From Prorocentrum cordatum (taxonomy: Eukaryota > Sar > Dinophyceae > Prorocentrales > Prorocentraceae), in assembly GCA_963575745.1 (NCBI GenBank), contig CAUYUJ010018904.1, forward strand, positions 423,776 through 487,775: a stretch of DNA of 64,000 nucleotides, written 5' to 3'. The notes beneath the pieces were generated by a model, which saw only the letters and a program-made list of their open reading frames with translations, was not told where the DNA came from and ran no database searches. Positions 12,201 to 21,270 of this stretch are shown piece by piece. The position numbers and the translations under genes were made by a program. Numbering within the stretch: position 1 is the stretch's first letter; each line of letters opens with the position of its first letter.

Positions 12201-12613
12201 CTTGCTCCCGCTTAATCCCGCTTATCCGAGGCCCACTCCGGCGTAATAGCTCCCACATGGGGCTTATAATCCTTCATCTTTCCGACGGAAACCTCCCAGT
12301 GGTTGCCTCCTGACATCCTGGGCTCAGGATTGGTGCACATGCCCCCCTCGGTGCCGAGCCAGGAGGGCGTGTGCACCGATCCTGGGCCCAGGGTGGGCCT
12401 GGCCAGGATCGGTGCATGTGCATAGCTCGATTCCCTGCAGGAGCAGCTCGAGAGCCGCATCGCCGAGATCCGGGGCGAGAGCGACGGCTGCCGCGTCGCC
12501 GTGGCAGAGCGCGTCGACGCCCTCGAGCGGGCGGCTCGAGACGAGGCTGGCCGGCAGGCCAAGGAGCTCGCGGCCCTGCGGCAGGGGCACCAGGATCGGA
12601 GGCTGCTCGAAGG
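9297..12613 (+). CDS. Coiled-coil protein, retrogene with candidate introns
   Basis: ATG 9297 follows a spliced-leader relic. The product is a long coiled coil rich in Leu/Glu/Arg heptads (for example ASLESRVSNVEHALGQIPQR), with no enzymatic domain. The same frame continues across a palindromic insert (10197-10388) containing one TGA (10272), and on through 10389-11162. There an ~86-residue block is duplicated (units start near 10567 and 10825, each with AIEDVKR and CRMLSDL). Coding likely resumes at 12426-12613 after a candidate GC-AG intron that joins in phase 0. The 3' end is not identified; a donor-like GTGCGT follows 12613. A structural or cytoskeletal role is only a guess from the coiled coil. 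Confidence 0.7.
10197..10388 (+). mobile_element. Palindromic insert, possible gained intron
   Basis: The coiled-coil frame is interrupted by ~192 bp whose ends are inverted repeats. The left end is GCGAGCGAGGGGGG, then AGAAGGCCTTCTCAGAAG. The right end is CTTCTGAGAAGGCCCG, then CCCCCCCTCGCTCGCC. Removing 10197-10388 (GC...CAG) keeps the frame and removes the TGA at 10272. A sister copy at 63682-63866 also begins GCGAGCGAGG and ends CAG. A degraded inverted copy is near 11354-11480. Confidence 0.6.
11225..11312 (-). repeat. CTCGGG...CCCGAG element, copy 1 (minus)
   Basis: A ~88-bp unit bounded by CTCGGG and CCCGAG, containing GGCGAGGCGCAGCCGCTGGA on the minus strand. Related units are at 11674-11767 (plus), 13066-13152 (minus) and, diverged, 4410-4500. 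Confidence 0.65.
11674..11767 (+). repeat. CTCGGG...CCCGAG element, copy 2 (plus)
   Basis: Same family in the other orientation: CTCGGGTCTTCACCCAGG, then CGGCCGTTCGGGGCGA, then GGCGAGGCGCAGCTGCTCAA, then CCCGAG. Confidence 0.65.
12317..12392. repeat. ~30-bp inverted repeat just upstream of an exon
   Basis: CCTGGGCTCAGGATTGGTGC pairs with GTGCACCGATCCTGGGCCCA, giving arms of about 31 bp around a short loop. A third partial copy (CCAGGATCGGTGCATGTGCA) runs right up to the candidate splice acceptor at 12425. Confidence 0.85.
12426..12613 (+). CDS. Coiled-coil exon
   Basis: After CATAG the frame reads LDSLQEQLESRIAEIRGES and continues as a heptad-rich coil to RRLLEG, where GTGCGT could be a donor. 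Upstream in the same frame there is an immediate stop (TAG 12423), so this stretch is expressed only if spliced. It fits as the continuation of the coiled-coil gene starting at 9297. Confidence 0.55.
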
Positions 12614-12724
12614 GTGCGTTGGACCAGGGTGAGCTCGCCAGGCCCGAGCTCCCCCCCGCAACTCGACCCGATGCGCCCCAGCAGCCGTCGGAGTCACCCT
12701 GCTTGAACCAGACCTTCCCGCCGT

Positions 12725-12965
12725 TCCCAATAGGCTGCGGCGCCATTCGATTCCTCCGACTCGGTTCGAGTCGATTTCGATCGATTCTGATTCCGATTCC
12801 ACTCGACTTCTGATGCCGATCTGGATTCCGGGTTGGCAATGAAGGCCTGAATTATTGGCTTGCCGAATGCAGCCGATTCGACTTCTCCCGTCTCGACTGC
12901 CGATTTCCGCCGATCCGATTCAGGTTGACCGCCGATCCGACATATCGATTCGATTCTGGGCCCTC
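12725..12965. repeat. Degenerate GATTCGA-type simple sequence
   Basis: Repeated GATTCG, GATTCC and GATCCG words in both orientations. No gene. Confidence 0.7.
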
Positions 12966-13065
12966 CTGCCAGGATCGAAGAACAGAGGGCAGCACCTGTA
13001 AACATCGAGGTTCGGAGGTCCGCACGGGTCTTCGGGCGCGATCTCGTCGGTTCCGGGAGACTCTC

Positions 13066-13152
13066 CTGCCCCCGGGGATGCGCTCCAGCGGCTGCGCCTC
13101 GCCGAGGGCGCTCCCTGGGGTGCCCGCATCGTCCCGCACGGCCGTCGGAGAG
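13066..13152 (-). repeat. CTCGG...CCGAG element, copy 3 (minus)
   Basis: Third copy of the family at 11225 and 11674. It contains GATGCGCTCCAGCGGCTGCG and ends GAGAGCCGAG. Confidence 0.65.
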
Positions 13153-13409
13153 CCGAGTGATCCAATCTCTGGGCTCCCGGGCGGCGCAGCCACGTGCCGC
13201 CAACATGCACCTCCTCCTCCTCCTCCTCCTCCTCCTAAGCGCCGGCTCAGCAGGGCTGGCCACACTCTCCCTCCACCGTACCCTAATTTAGCCCACCACA
13301 CTGCTACCTCTTCGGCGCTCGTTCAGTCGAGGCAGCGCGTCTCTCCTGGTCTTTCACTTGCATGAGTTGAGGGCCCACAGGGACAAGTGCAGCCTCGGCC
13401 ATCCGTATA

Positions 13410-16400
13410 ATGACTACGGCGCGGGAGAGGGTCAAGCACACATTGAGTATCCTGCAATTCAATCCCATGTACGCCAGTACCTCTGACAGATTGCAGGACA
13501 TCGCCGACTTATCGCAGAACACGGATTTTACTTGTCTCAATTCAACTGGTGTGCAGCGTTACGGACCAGCTGGAGTGGCTATGTGGCGACGAGTGGGCAC
13601 CAGATGGTGCTTAGACGCTGGCTGGCACAGATCTCCTCACAGCAATAAGTCTTGTGGGTGCTCTATCCTCCTCGGGCCACACATCAAGCGCAGCACGGTG
13701 GTACAAACATTTGTGTGCCCAGTTCCTGGCCGAGGCGTTGCTTTGCGTGCACGCTGTAAGCATTATGATGTGGCTGTGGTTTCTATTTACTTCCCACCAG
13801 TCCCTGCGAAGACTGGACAGTTCAAGGCTTATTATCAGACGTGCGATTCTCTTGTGAAATGGTTACGCTCATTACCCTTCTGGAGTGTGCACAGAGTCTT
13901 TCCCATCATCTGTACGGACCTCAACTCGGGATTTGGGCTCACGAGATTGGAAGGGTCGGAGCTATGGCGACCTACAAACAGCACGGCGGTTGGACCCTAT
14001 CACGACAAAGTCCGTCAGAGGTATTCGGCAGAGGTCCTCCTCCCCTTTCTCGACATGCTCGACATGGCGGTACTCAATACACACAGAGGCTACGGGGCAA
14101 CATATTTTAACAATAAGGGGCAGGGCAGCCAGCTGGACTATATCATCATCCCACGGTGCTCGATATCTCAGACACTCTCAGTGGGGCCGCTACGACGTAT
14201 GGGAAGATCATTGCAGGCGATAGCGGCCCACACGCCACGTGACCATATCCCAGTTCACGCTCGACTAGCCTACTCTTTCACGGACACGCTTGGATTACCT
14301 TCGACAGTTGCTGATCATCCACAGTTGGGCTTTGTGCAGAATATACACCGCTGGAACAGAGATGCTCTCATGGATGGATTACGACGTGGTACACATCGAG
14401 TAGAATTTCTTCAAAAAGTTGAACAACGGATTTCAGACGACATGGATGAGTGGAAGCAGTTTCAGAGAAATGAGCAGACCCCCAATCGAGATTGGTCTTA
14501 TTTACTCCAGGTGCTCGGTGAGGCTGCGGCTCCTTTTTTCACGACTCCACCTTCGCCCTCATCCGAGTACAGGCAGCGCGCAGCACATGTGACCAGTCTC
14601 ATCCAACAGAGGCGCCAGCTACGTGAGGCACTAGGTGACGCTCTTCACATAAATGAGATTGCCAGCATCACCGAAGAGCTTCGGGCGCTCAGCAAAGACC
14701 TCCGACGGCTACGCAGACGCTACCTCACATTGTGGCGTCAGGACATTACCGACGAGCTGGTGACGGCCCACCAGAAGGATCGCAAGGCAGAAGTTGCTCG
14801 ACTGTCTCGCCTCTTGTCAGCCAGGGGCACGGGCCCCAAGAAACGCAATTACAAACAAGCTGCTTCTGCTGTTCCCTGCTCCGAGGACCTCAAGGCTCGC
14901 CTCCAGTTGCCTTCTAGTCAGGGCGGTTTGGAGGCCACTATCATTGACTGGTTCCAGGAGACCGAGGATTTATTGTACCATCCAGAGTTTGGGCTAGAAA
15001 CCGAGCAGTTCCAGTTCCCCTTCAGCGAGGACGGCCTCCAGTGGGCCACGGAGAAGCTCCAACTCATATCCAGATATCTTCGGACGGCCAGTAAGAGACG
15101 CGCAGCCCCCCCGTGGTCACTCCCACCAGAGCTCTTCTGGATGCTCCTGCACCCCTACAGAAGGATCTCCAAGAGGTTTCGTGGGCTAGGATATGAGGCT
15201 CCATCGCTCGACCAGAAGTGGACTAGGTATTATTTGAAAGTACTGCTCCATCGAGTTTATCGCTCTGGACAAACACCAGCAGTTTGGCACTTGTCTCAGG
15301 GTATCGCCATCAACTTTAAGCGGCTTGTGCACGTGCTGCGCCCGTTCGGCAAGGCTTTCATTGCCACAGGTCTCAGACCTGATCAGCGGGATCGGGAGCC
15401 CCTCTTCGCTCGCGGCTGCGTGGCTGGCCGACGACGAGAGACGGCCATGATGATTCAACAGAGTTTGAGTTGGCGTCTCAGACGCCTAGGTTTGCAGCAC
15501 ATTAGAGATCATAAGGACATCACGAATGCCTTCGGCAGCACCGACTGGACCCACCTCTCCAGCACCAACGAGGCCATCATGAAACCCCAAGAGGTCCGAT
15601 TCGGTGAACGAAGGTTCAGGAGATCAGCGGTCGCCTTCCAAGGTCCCGACGGGTTCCTCTTCGCCAAGCCTCACGCGGGAGCACTCCAGGGGGACCCGTG
15701 GGCAGTTAAAGTCTTTACCAGGGACATCGACATCGTTTTCGAACAGGCCCAGGACAAATTTATCGAGGGCCCTGATGATACTTCTGATTGGTGCATTGTT
15801 GATTTGCCGCAAGATGATGAAGATGAGGAACCCATCGAGCTTGACCTCTCGTTTCGCACGTATGTTGACGATGCTACAAAGACACTGATTTCTGGCTTGC
15901 ATGGCACTGCGTCCCATTTGGAGCTCAGCACTAAACCGCTGTCCTACAACACCCTCCTCTCCGAGCAGCTCCTCACACACAATTACCTCCTCAACCCCGC
16001 GAAGAATGAGACGGTGCTGGCTCTTTTTGGAGAAGGCTCGCAGGCAGGCCGCACGAGATTTCAGGCCAAAGCTCCCCCCACAGCTGGAGAGCCCAGCGAT
16101 CTCGCCAAGATGCTGGTGGGCCTCGTGCGAGCAGATTGCGCATTTAACAGCGAGCTTTCGGCCAGGCTTGCAGCTATCGACGCTGGATTTCACAGCATGG
16201 GCAGATATTGGTATCAGTATGGCGCCCCCCCAGTCGAGAAGCGAGCTGTATTTCTTTCTCGGGTTCTAGGGCCAGCAGTTTCTGGAGTAGAAGCATTCCT
16301 ACCTACACAAGCACACCTAGACAAACTACAAGCACGAGTACTACACTATGCACGGAGGGCGATGAGGGGAGGAGCAACATACGAGAAGGATGGGCACAAG

Positions 16401-18581
16401 GTCTCGATTTCCAACATGCAGGTTTATCGTTTTTGGCAGATGGCCCCAGTAGAACATGAGCTCAGAGCAAGGAGGATCAGGTGGTATCAAAGGTGGGTGA
16501 GGAATCCTAAACAACACATCGCAGAATGGGGAGCACTACTAGGCAGCATGCGGGTCGAGCTCGCTAACGAGTTGCCGATTGTGGGTGACGATGCTCGGCT
16601 CACTCAGGCTGCATGTCCCTGGGCTCGCAGATTTGTTGATGACATTTCATCGCTTGCAGAGCTCGGGGACGATGAATACAGTATGGTGCAGCAGTTCGAT
16701 GGGCAGCCTCTTCATCTCTTCTCTGGCCCTGAGCTGATCGATTGGTTCACGCTCTTCGACGCAAAAAAGATCAGGGCCGCGTACTTAGCGGTTCGTATCC
16801 CTCCTCCGTCATGGACCCCACCATCAGAGGCTCCAGAGGACCCCGAGGCGCAGCAAGATGTTGGGGAGTACGGTTGTCCAGTCCACGGGTGCCTCAGAAG
16901 GTTCCAGAGTAAACGCCAGGTCCTGGTTCACTTACACAATCATCATGGCCTTGAATCGATCCTTGGGACCGCCGTGGTCAACAACCAGTGCTTTGTGTGC
17001 AATAGCGTGTTTGAATCGAGAAATTCAGCTTACAAACATGTGGTGGATTCTTTCCAGAGTGGAGTATGCATGGTGAATCTCAGCACGACATTCCGAACAC
17101 CTACACCTTTACCTTCGGACTGTCCGTTGCGTGAGGTTCAAGTTTCCGAACCTTCTCAACATTCACGACACATTCGTTCGCGCTTTACGCGGCTACCGCT
17201 ACTATTCGACGGTGGTGATAATGGCCAGCGCCCCAGCCTGGCAGCTCGGCAGCAAGCGCAAGGCCAGTCAGGCCACAGGCGGAGACAACCAAAGGCAGCG
17301 GCTGGAGCAGCAGGTCGTACAGCAGGCCCGCCAGGAGCTCAAAGGCAAGGAGGGCGGCATCATGGCGGCCCTGCTCACGGTCATGTGCAGGCTTTCGCTC
17401 ACCAATGCCAGAGATCTCGCGGAAATCACGGGCGCTACGTTCACTTGTTTCCTCCTGCCAGCCACCGCAGGCCTCGTGGGAGTGATGAAGACAGCTGGCC
17501 AGGACTACGCGATGGACTGCAAGGAGCAGGGGAAGCAGCACGACAACGGGCCTCCATGGCCCCATATATTCATGGCGCTAGTGACCCACTTCCTGGCAAC
17601 GCTTTCGGGCAGCCAAGAACCCGTGGTGAAACAGGCGTTGGCGGCACTCAAGAACTACTGGTCGCAGACGATCAAGGACGACAAAGCGGAGACCCTTCGG
17701 ACACTATCAGATCATGTGCGCTACTGTCGCATAAGGGCGTGCTGGTTCGACAAGAAGGGCGGCAAGAAGGAGGCGGACACTTACAAGCTACAGTTCATGA
17801 TGAGCCCATATATCCAGAGTCAGGTGGTCACGGTCGACGGCTCAGCATTGATGACGATCCACGCGGCATTGCAGGTCTGCATCGGCCAGGAGAAAGGCAA
17901 GTTGAAGGCGGGAGCAGCTCCCAAGGGAGCGCTGGAGAGGGACGCAGAGCGCTTGTTGGCCAAGTTCGGGATGGCTCAAGAAGAGATTCAGAAGCATCTG
18001 GCAGAGTAGATGGTGACAACATTAATTCAGAGATCGATTCAGAGACTGGTGCCAATATGGCACATTCTTCATCCTTGGTTCAGAGATTGGATCTTGCTAC
18101 GGTTGCGACACCTATTGCTGCGAAGGCACCTTCTTTGGTTCAGAGATTGGATCTTGCTACGGCGGCGACACCCTCTGCTGCGACGGCATCAGCGAAACCC
18201 TTCGCACGCAGTTCAAGGATTAGGCAGCCTGCTCGTTTGTCGTCGATTAATCAGTCAATCCGAATGCTTGAACTGGCCCAAGGAGGCCACACAGGACATT
18301 CCCAGTTGGCCAAGTTGCAAGAGAAATCAACGGCCCCTATTTTAGAATACGTTTCAGGAAATGTGAAATTCAAGGCTTATTATCAGGAGCCGTTAGAGTT
18401 TCAGTTGACGGTGGTTCAGGCTCTTCAGAGAGCCGCCCAGGTCAGGACAGTGCCCACTGACCTCGACTCTTCCTCGTTCTCTGCTGATGCGCGTGCTTCG
18501 AGCGCGCTGCTTGCTCCCCCTCCCCCCTCACCACCACCGTCGCTGAACATAGAGGCTGATCAGACTGAGTTTCGTACTTAA
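13410..18581 (+). CDS. LINE-type retrotransposon polyprotein: endonuclease, reverse transcriptase, zinc fingers
   Basis: A single open frame of 1723 codons from ATG 13410. Residues ~10-310 resemble an endonuclease/exonuclease/phosphatase domain: TDLN near residue 168, SQLDYIIIP and TPRDHIPVHA are the GDFN, S-x-x-D and DH motifs. The usual early catalytic Glu is not evident (the segment reads CLNSTG). A reverse transcriptase lies at ~640-900, with motif A DITNAFGSTD near 701, motif B GALQGDP near 757 and motif C YVDD near 818. Two C2H2-type fingers follow (CPVHGC...H...HH near 1156 and CFVC...H...C near 1193). From about residue 1240 to 1530 this frame is low-complexity and overlaps a better-looking protein at 17221-18009, so the functional product probably ends near 17200. 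The long intact frame suggests a recent insertion. Confidence 0.9.
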   Translation: MTTARERVKHTLSILQFNPMYASTSDRLQDIADLSQNTDFTCLNSTGVQRYGPAGVAMWRRVGTRWCLDAGWHRSPHSNKSCGCSILLGPHIKRSTVVQTFVCPVPGRGVALRARCKHYDVAVVSIYFPPVPAKTGQFKAYYQTCDSLVKWLRSLPFWSVHRVFPIICTDLNSGFGLTRLEGSELWRPTNSTAVGPYHDKVRQRYSAEVLLPFLDMLDMAVLNTHRGYGATYFNNKGQGSQLDYIIIPRCSISQTLSVGPLRRMGRSLQAIAAHTPRDHIPVHARLAYSFTDTLGLPSTVADHPQLGFVQNIHRWNRDALMDGLRRGTHRVEFLQKVEQRISDDMDEWKQFQRNEQTPNRDWSYLLQVLGEAAAPFFTTPPSPSSEYRQRAAHVTSLIQQRRQLREALGDALHINEIASITEELRALSKDLRRLRRRYLTLWRQDITDELVTAHQKDRKAEVARLSRLLSARGTGPKKRNYKQAASAVPCSEDLKARLQLPSSQGGLEATIIDWFQETEDLLYHPEFGLETEQFQFPFSEDGLQWATEKLQLISRYLRTASKRRAAPPWSLPPELFWMLLHPYRRISKRFRGLGYEAPSLDQKWTRYYLKVLLHRVYRSGQTPAVWHLSQGIAINFKRLVHVLRPFGKAFIATGLRPDQRDREPLFARGCVAGRRRETAMMIQQSLSWRLRRLGLQHIRDHKDITNAFGSTDWTHLSSTNEAIMKPQEVRFGERRFRRSAVAFQGPDGFLFAKPHAGALQGDPWAVKVFTRDIDIVFEQAQDKFIEGPDDTSDWCIVDLPQDDEDEEPIELDLSFRTYVDDATKTLISGLHGTASHLELSTKPLSYNTLLSEQLLTHNYLLNPAKNETVLALFGEGSQAGRTRFQAKAPPTAGEPSDLAKMLVGLVRADCAFNSELSARLAAIDAGFHSMGRYWYQYGAPPVEKRAVFLSRVLGPAVSGVEAFLPTQAHLDKLQARVLHYARRAMRGGATYEKDGHKVSISNMQVYRFWQMAPVEHELRARRIRWYQRWVRNPKQHIAEWGALLGSMRVELANELPIVGDDARLTQAACPWARRFVDDISSLAELGDDEYSMVQQFDGQPLHLFSGPELIDWFTLFDAKKIRAAYLAVRIPPPSWTPPSEAPEDPEAQQDVGEYGCPVHGCLRRFQSKRQVLVHLHNHHGLESILGTAVVNNQCFVCNSVFESRNSAYKHVVDSFQSGVCMVNLSTTFRTPTPLPSDCPLREVQVSEPSQHSRHIRSRFTRLPLLFDGGDNGQRPSLAARQQAQGQSGHRRRQPKAAAGAAGRTAGPPGAQRQGGRHHGGPAHGHVQAFAHQCQRSRGNHGRYVHLFPPASHRRPRGSDEDSWPGLRDGLQGAGEAARQRASMAPYIHGASDPLPGNAFGQPRTRGETGVGGTQELLVADDQGRQSGDPSDTIRSCALLSHKGVLVRQEGRQEGGGHLQATVHDEPIYPESGGHGRRLSIDDDPRGIAGLHRPGERQVEGGSSSQGSAGEGRRALVGQVRDGSRRDSEASGRVDGDNINSEIDSETGANMAHSSSLVQRLDLATVATPIAAKAPSLVQRLDLATAATPSAATASAKPFARSSRIRQPARLSSINQSIRMLELAQGGHTGHSQLAKLQEKSTAPILEYVSGNVKFKAYYQEPLEFQLTVVQALQRAAQVRTVPTDLDSSSFSADARASSALLAPPPPSPPPSLNIEADQTEFRT
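17221..18009 (+). CDS. Second ORF of the LINE, nested in another frame (unrecognised)
   Basis: ATG 17221 (MASAPAWQLGSKRKASQ) opens 262 codons in the frame one base ahead (+1) of the LINE polyprotein; the open frame extends upstream to 17131. The product has a basic, Gln-rich N-terminus, then a regular, probably helical body (MAALLTVMCRLSLTNARDLA) and a charged C-terminus (EEIQKHLAE). No family is recognised. Its normal composition, against the Arg/Gly/Gln-rich overlapping frame, makes this the likely true coding frame here. A structural protein bound to element RNA is possible but unproven. Confidence 0.6.
   Translation: MASAPAWQLGSKRKASQATGGDNQRQRLEQQVVQQARQELKGKEGGIMAALLTVMCRLSLTNARDLAEITGATFTCFLLPATAGLVGVMKTAGQDYAMDCKEQGKQHDNGPPWPHIFMALVTHFLATLSGSQEPVVKQALAALKNYWSQTIKDDKAETLRTLSDHVRYCRIRACWFDKKGGKKEADTYKLQFMMSPYIQSQVVTVDGSALMTIHAALQVCIGQEKGKLKAGAAPKGALERDAERLLAKFGMAQEEIQKHLAE
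18057..18581 (+). CDS. C-terminal ORF of the LINE region (unrecognised)
   Basis: The LINE polyprotein frame regains normal composition after 18009. ATG 18057 (MAHSSSLVQRLDLATVATP) opens 174 codons. The start holds two copies of a ~57-bp unit (18072-18187; VQRLDLATxATP twice). Then come SINQSIRMLELAQGGHTGHS and a Pro/Ser-rich tail. It may be a separate cistron or the end of the long frame; no domain is recognised. Confidence 0.45.
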   Translation: MAHSSSLVQRLDLATVATPIAAKAPSLVQRLDLATAATPSAATASAKPFARSSRIRQPARLSSINQSIRMLELAQGGHTGHSQLAKLQEKSTAPILEYVSGNVKFKAYYQEPLEFQLTVVQALQRAAQVRTVPTDLDSSSFSADARASSALLAPPPPSPPPSLNIEADQTEFRT

Positions 18582-19270
18582 CGCCACGGCCCCCTCCGCT
18601 GCCTGCTGCCCTTTCCCCCTCCTTTCCTCTCTCCCGCGGCTTCTGCTGCTGCTTGCTCTCTTCCTTCTTCTGGCCTCGTGCGTGTGTGTGTGCGCGTGTC
18701 TGCGTGTGTTGGCGGTGTCCTGTTTCTCCTCGCCCGTCGTTCCCCGTCGTTCCCTTGTCGTGTCGTTGCTGGGCCGTGGCCTAGGATTGAATTGGGGGAG
18801 ACCTTCGACTCTCTTCTAATCGCGAGCCTGTCGCTGGGAGGATGGTGCCCAAGTAGGCCGTCACGGGCAGTTCCCCATCGGACGGTCCTGCTCTGGGCCA
18901 GAGGCTCCCCCCAGCGAGGCTGCAGGCTATAGCCCCGTGCTATCCGCAGATCCTTTTACATATTTTGTGCTCGTTTGCTAAGCGTCGCACGACAGCGGAA
19001 CTCATCAGGGTCGTAAGCGTTCCAGTCCAGTCCAGTCCTCCTCCTCCTCCTCCGCGCGCCGGGGAGGGGGTCCCAGCGCCGATGGACCTCCGCGCGGACC
19101 TCCGCGAGCTTACTTATCCGCAAGGGCTCCGCCCCCTGCCGCCGGCCCCCTCTCTAGCAGAATGGGATATGTCAGAGTCGCGCCGTTGCGTCTCGGCGCT
19201 GCCTTGGCGCATCTGGGAACATCATGCGGGAGCGGTTAGGAACCATCAGCGCATAACTATTGAGGCAATG
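18582..19270. other. Pyrimidine-rich tail and unassigned sequence
   Basis: 18590-18680 is C/T-rich and is followed by a short (GT)n tract near 18675-18705, which may be the 3' end of the LINE. 19040-19110 carries pieces similar to the fold-back arms (CCAGCGCCGATGGACCTCCG). No gene is seen. Confidence 0.5.
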
Positions 19271-19275
19271 GTTCC

Positions 19276-19710
19276 GGCGGATGACGCGAAGCGCCTTCTC
19301 GGAACGAGGAGGTGATGAGAGTTTCGTAGGCCATGCTTACTGCTCACTCATAAAGATCAGAGACGCGAGGGACAACGGGCTCGCGATTGCAAATGAGCAT
19401 TCGCTTGGCGGATGACAGGAAGCGCCTTCTCGGAACGAGAAGGGGATGGGATGTTGCTAGACGATGTTGAATAAGGAACAAATGAAGAACACATTCGCGA
19501 GGGATGACTGGCGTGCGGTTGCAAAAGGTAATTTGTTTGGCGGACGACGGGATGCGTCTTCGAGGTACGAGAAGCGAGCTGGACGTGGTGGCTGAATCTG
19601 CAACATATCTAAACATATCTTACTAATACAGGGTGGCGGGTGCAACAGGAGTTAGGGTTAGCGGATCACGGGAAGCGTCTTCTCGGAACGAGAAGGTGAT
19701 GGGAGTTCGT
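19276..19710. repeat. Four copies of a ~130-bp unit
   Basis: The core GCGGATGACxxGAAGCGCCT, then TCTCGGAACGAG, then AAGGxGATGGGA, recurs near 19276, 19407, 19541 and 19660. Each of the last three is preceded by a variant of CGATTGCAAA. The units are diverged and noncoding. Confidence 0.75.
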
Positions 19711-19894
19711 TGGGCCTTCATGTAAGTAGGAACTAGGAACCAACAAACATAAAAAGACGCTAGAGACAACTGTCTCGGGATCGCAAAGACCGAACTTTTG
19801 TCGGATTCCTCCCGAATTTGCGATGTCGCGTGAGACATCCTAAAAAAAACGAGATATCGGATGAGTTGTTTTCAGACGTCTTTTGTGGAACATG

Positions 19895-20160
19895 AGGCCC
19901 CCGCTCGAGACATCCTCAGAATATTGACATGTTAAGGTCGGTTGCGAAATTGCTCGAATAATCAGAAATCGTCTTTACGCTTGAGACATCCTAGACAATT
20001 AGATGTCGAACGAGTTGTTCCAAGACGTCGTACGTTAGAACATGAGCTCTCGCTCGATACATCCTCGGAAAAATGGGGATGGTGGTTGAGCTTGTTACTT
20101 TGACGTCTCATCCAAAATGAGACCCGCTCTCGAGACGTCCACCGAACATCTACTCCGGAG
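19895..20160. repeat. Spaced GAGACATCCTC motif, block 1
   Basis: Variants of CGCTCGAGACATCCTC occur near 19904, 19981, 20051 and 20134, separated by 70-83 bases of dissimilar sequence. Confidence 0.7.
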
Positions 20161-20534
20161 GGGACTATCATACTATTTAACAGCTGTTTTGCTGGACGCA
20201 TCCTCTGCACATCGATTCGGAGGAAACTTTCGACAGATGCCGCTTGGGACCGTTCCTGGCAGGCCTCCAAACGGTGCGACAGAGACGCCAATGGCTCCGA
20301 ACTCGTCAGTGCCGTTAACGCCGTCATTACCAGCATCGTCATCGTCGTCACCGCCATAATAGACAATCCATATTTCTGATATTTGATTCCGAATTCACGG
20401 TTCGGGTATGCTCGCGAAGTAACCATAGACAAGGCAGGTACATGTAAGAGTGCGACACGCATCAACATGTTCATCTATGATAATCAAGAAAGGCCCTAGT
20501 ATTTCCAAAGTCCGTTATTACTATCCTACCAGAT

Positions 20535-21270
20535 GGTCGCGTGTAAGAGTGGGCGCGCTGGGGCTCGCCATGCGCGTGGCGGTCGCGGCAAACGTACTGG
20601 GGTTTGCTGTGCAGGCGGGGGTCGGAGGGCAGAGATGCTGGGGCTTGCTGTGCGCGCCGTGGTGGGGGCAAACGTACCGGGCGTGGTCTTCTGCATAGGC
20701 GATGGTATCAAACGCATTGAGGTTTGCTGCGTTTGCGTCGGTGGGTGGGCAAACGCGCCAGGTTTTGCAATGTGCGCGGCGATAGGGGCAAACATGCCAG
20801 CTTCTGCTGTGCAGGCGTCGGTGGGAGTGCAAACGTGCGAGATCTTGCTATGCGCGCGGCGGTAGGGGCAAACATACCGGGCTTTACTTCGTAAGTTGTG
20901 GTAAGGGGGCCAGAGTCGTTCGGGTCTGCCATGCGCGCGGCGGCAAGGCCAAATGTACCGTGGTTTGCTGTGCGGTTGGTGGCAGAAGGGGGGCCAACGC
21001 GCTGCGATTTGCTTTGCGTGCGGTGGTAGGGGCAAACGCGTCAGCCCGCCGGGATTGCCGCGCACGGGGTGGTGGGACATACGTGCTGGGTTTGCGGTGT
21101 AGGCGGTGGTGAGGGTCTAACGTACCGTTTTTCGTTCTGCGCGCGGTGGTAGAACAAGTTGGCTGGGGCTTGCTGCGCATGCTGTGGTAACGAGGCAAAG
21201 GTGTTTGGGTTTGCTGGGCACGCGGTGGTCGGGGCAAACGTACCTGGGTTTGCCGCGTAGGCGATGGTAG
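20535..21270. repeat. ~40-bp minisatellite (GGCAAACGTACCGGGTTTGC)
   Basis: About 17 diverged units containing TTTGCTGTGCGCGCGGTGGT and GGGGCAAACGTACC. Spacing is 40 bp or multiples (20589, 20669, 20748, 20788, 20829, 20869, and so on). Minus-strand Pro/Ala/Thr-rich frames across it are artefacts. Confidence 0.85.

Larger units (their letters stand above)
11163..12425 (+). other. Candidate GC-AG intron
   Basis: The coiled-coil frame ends at a codon boundary before GCAAGT (11163). A second coiled-coil stretch opens at a codon boundary after CATAG (12426). GC donors are common in dinoflagellates. The interval holds palindromic elements and no gene-like frame. Confidence 0.5.
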
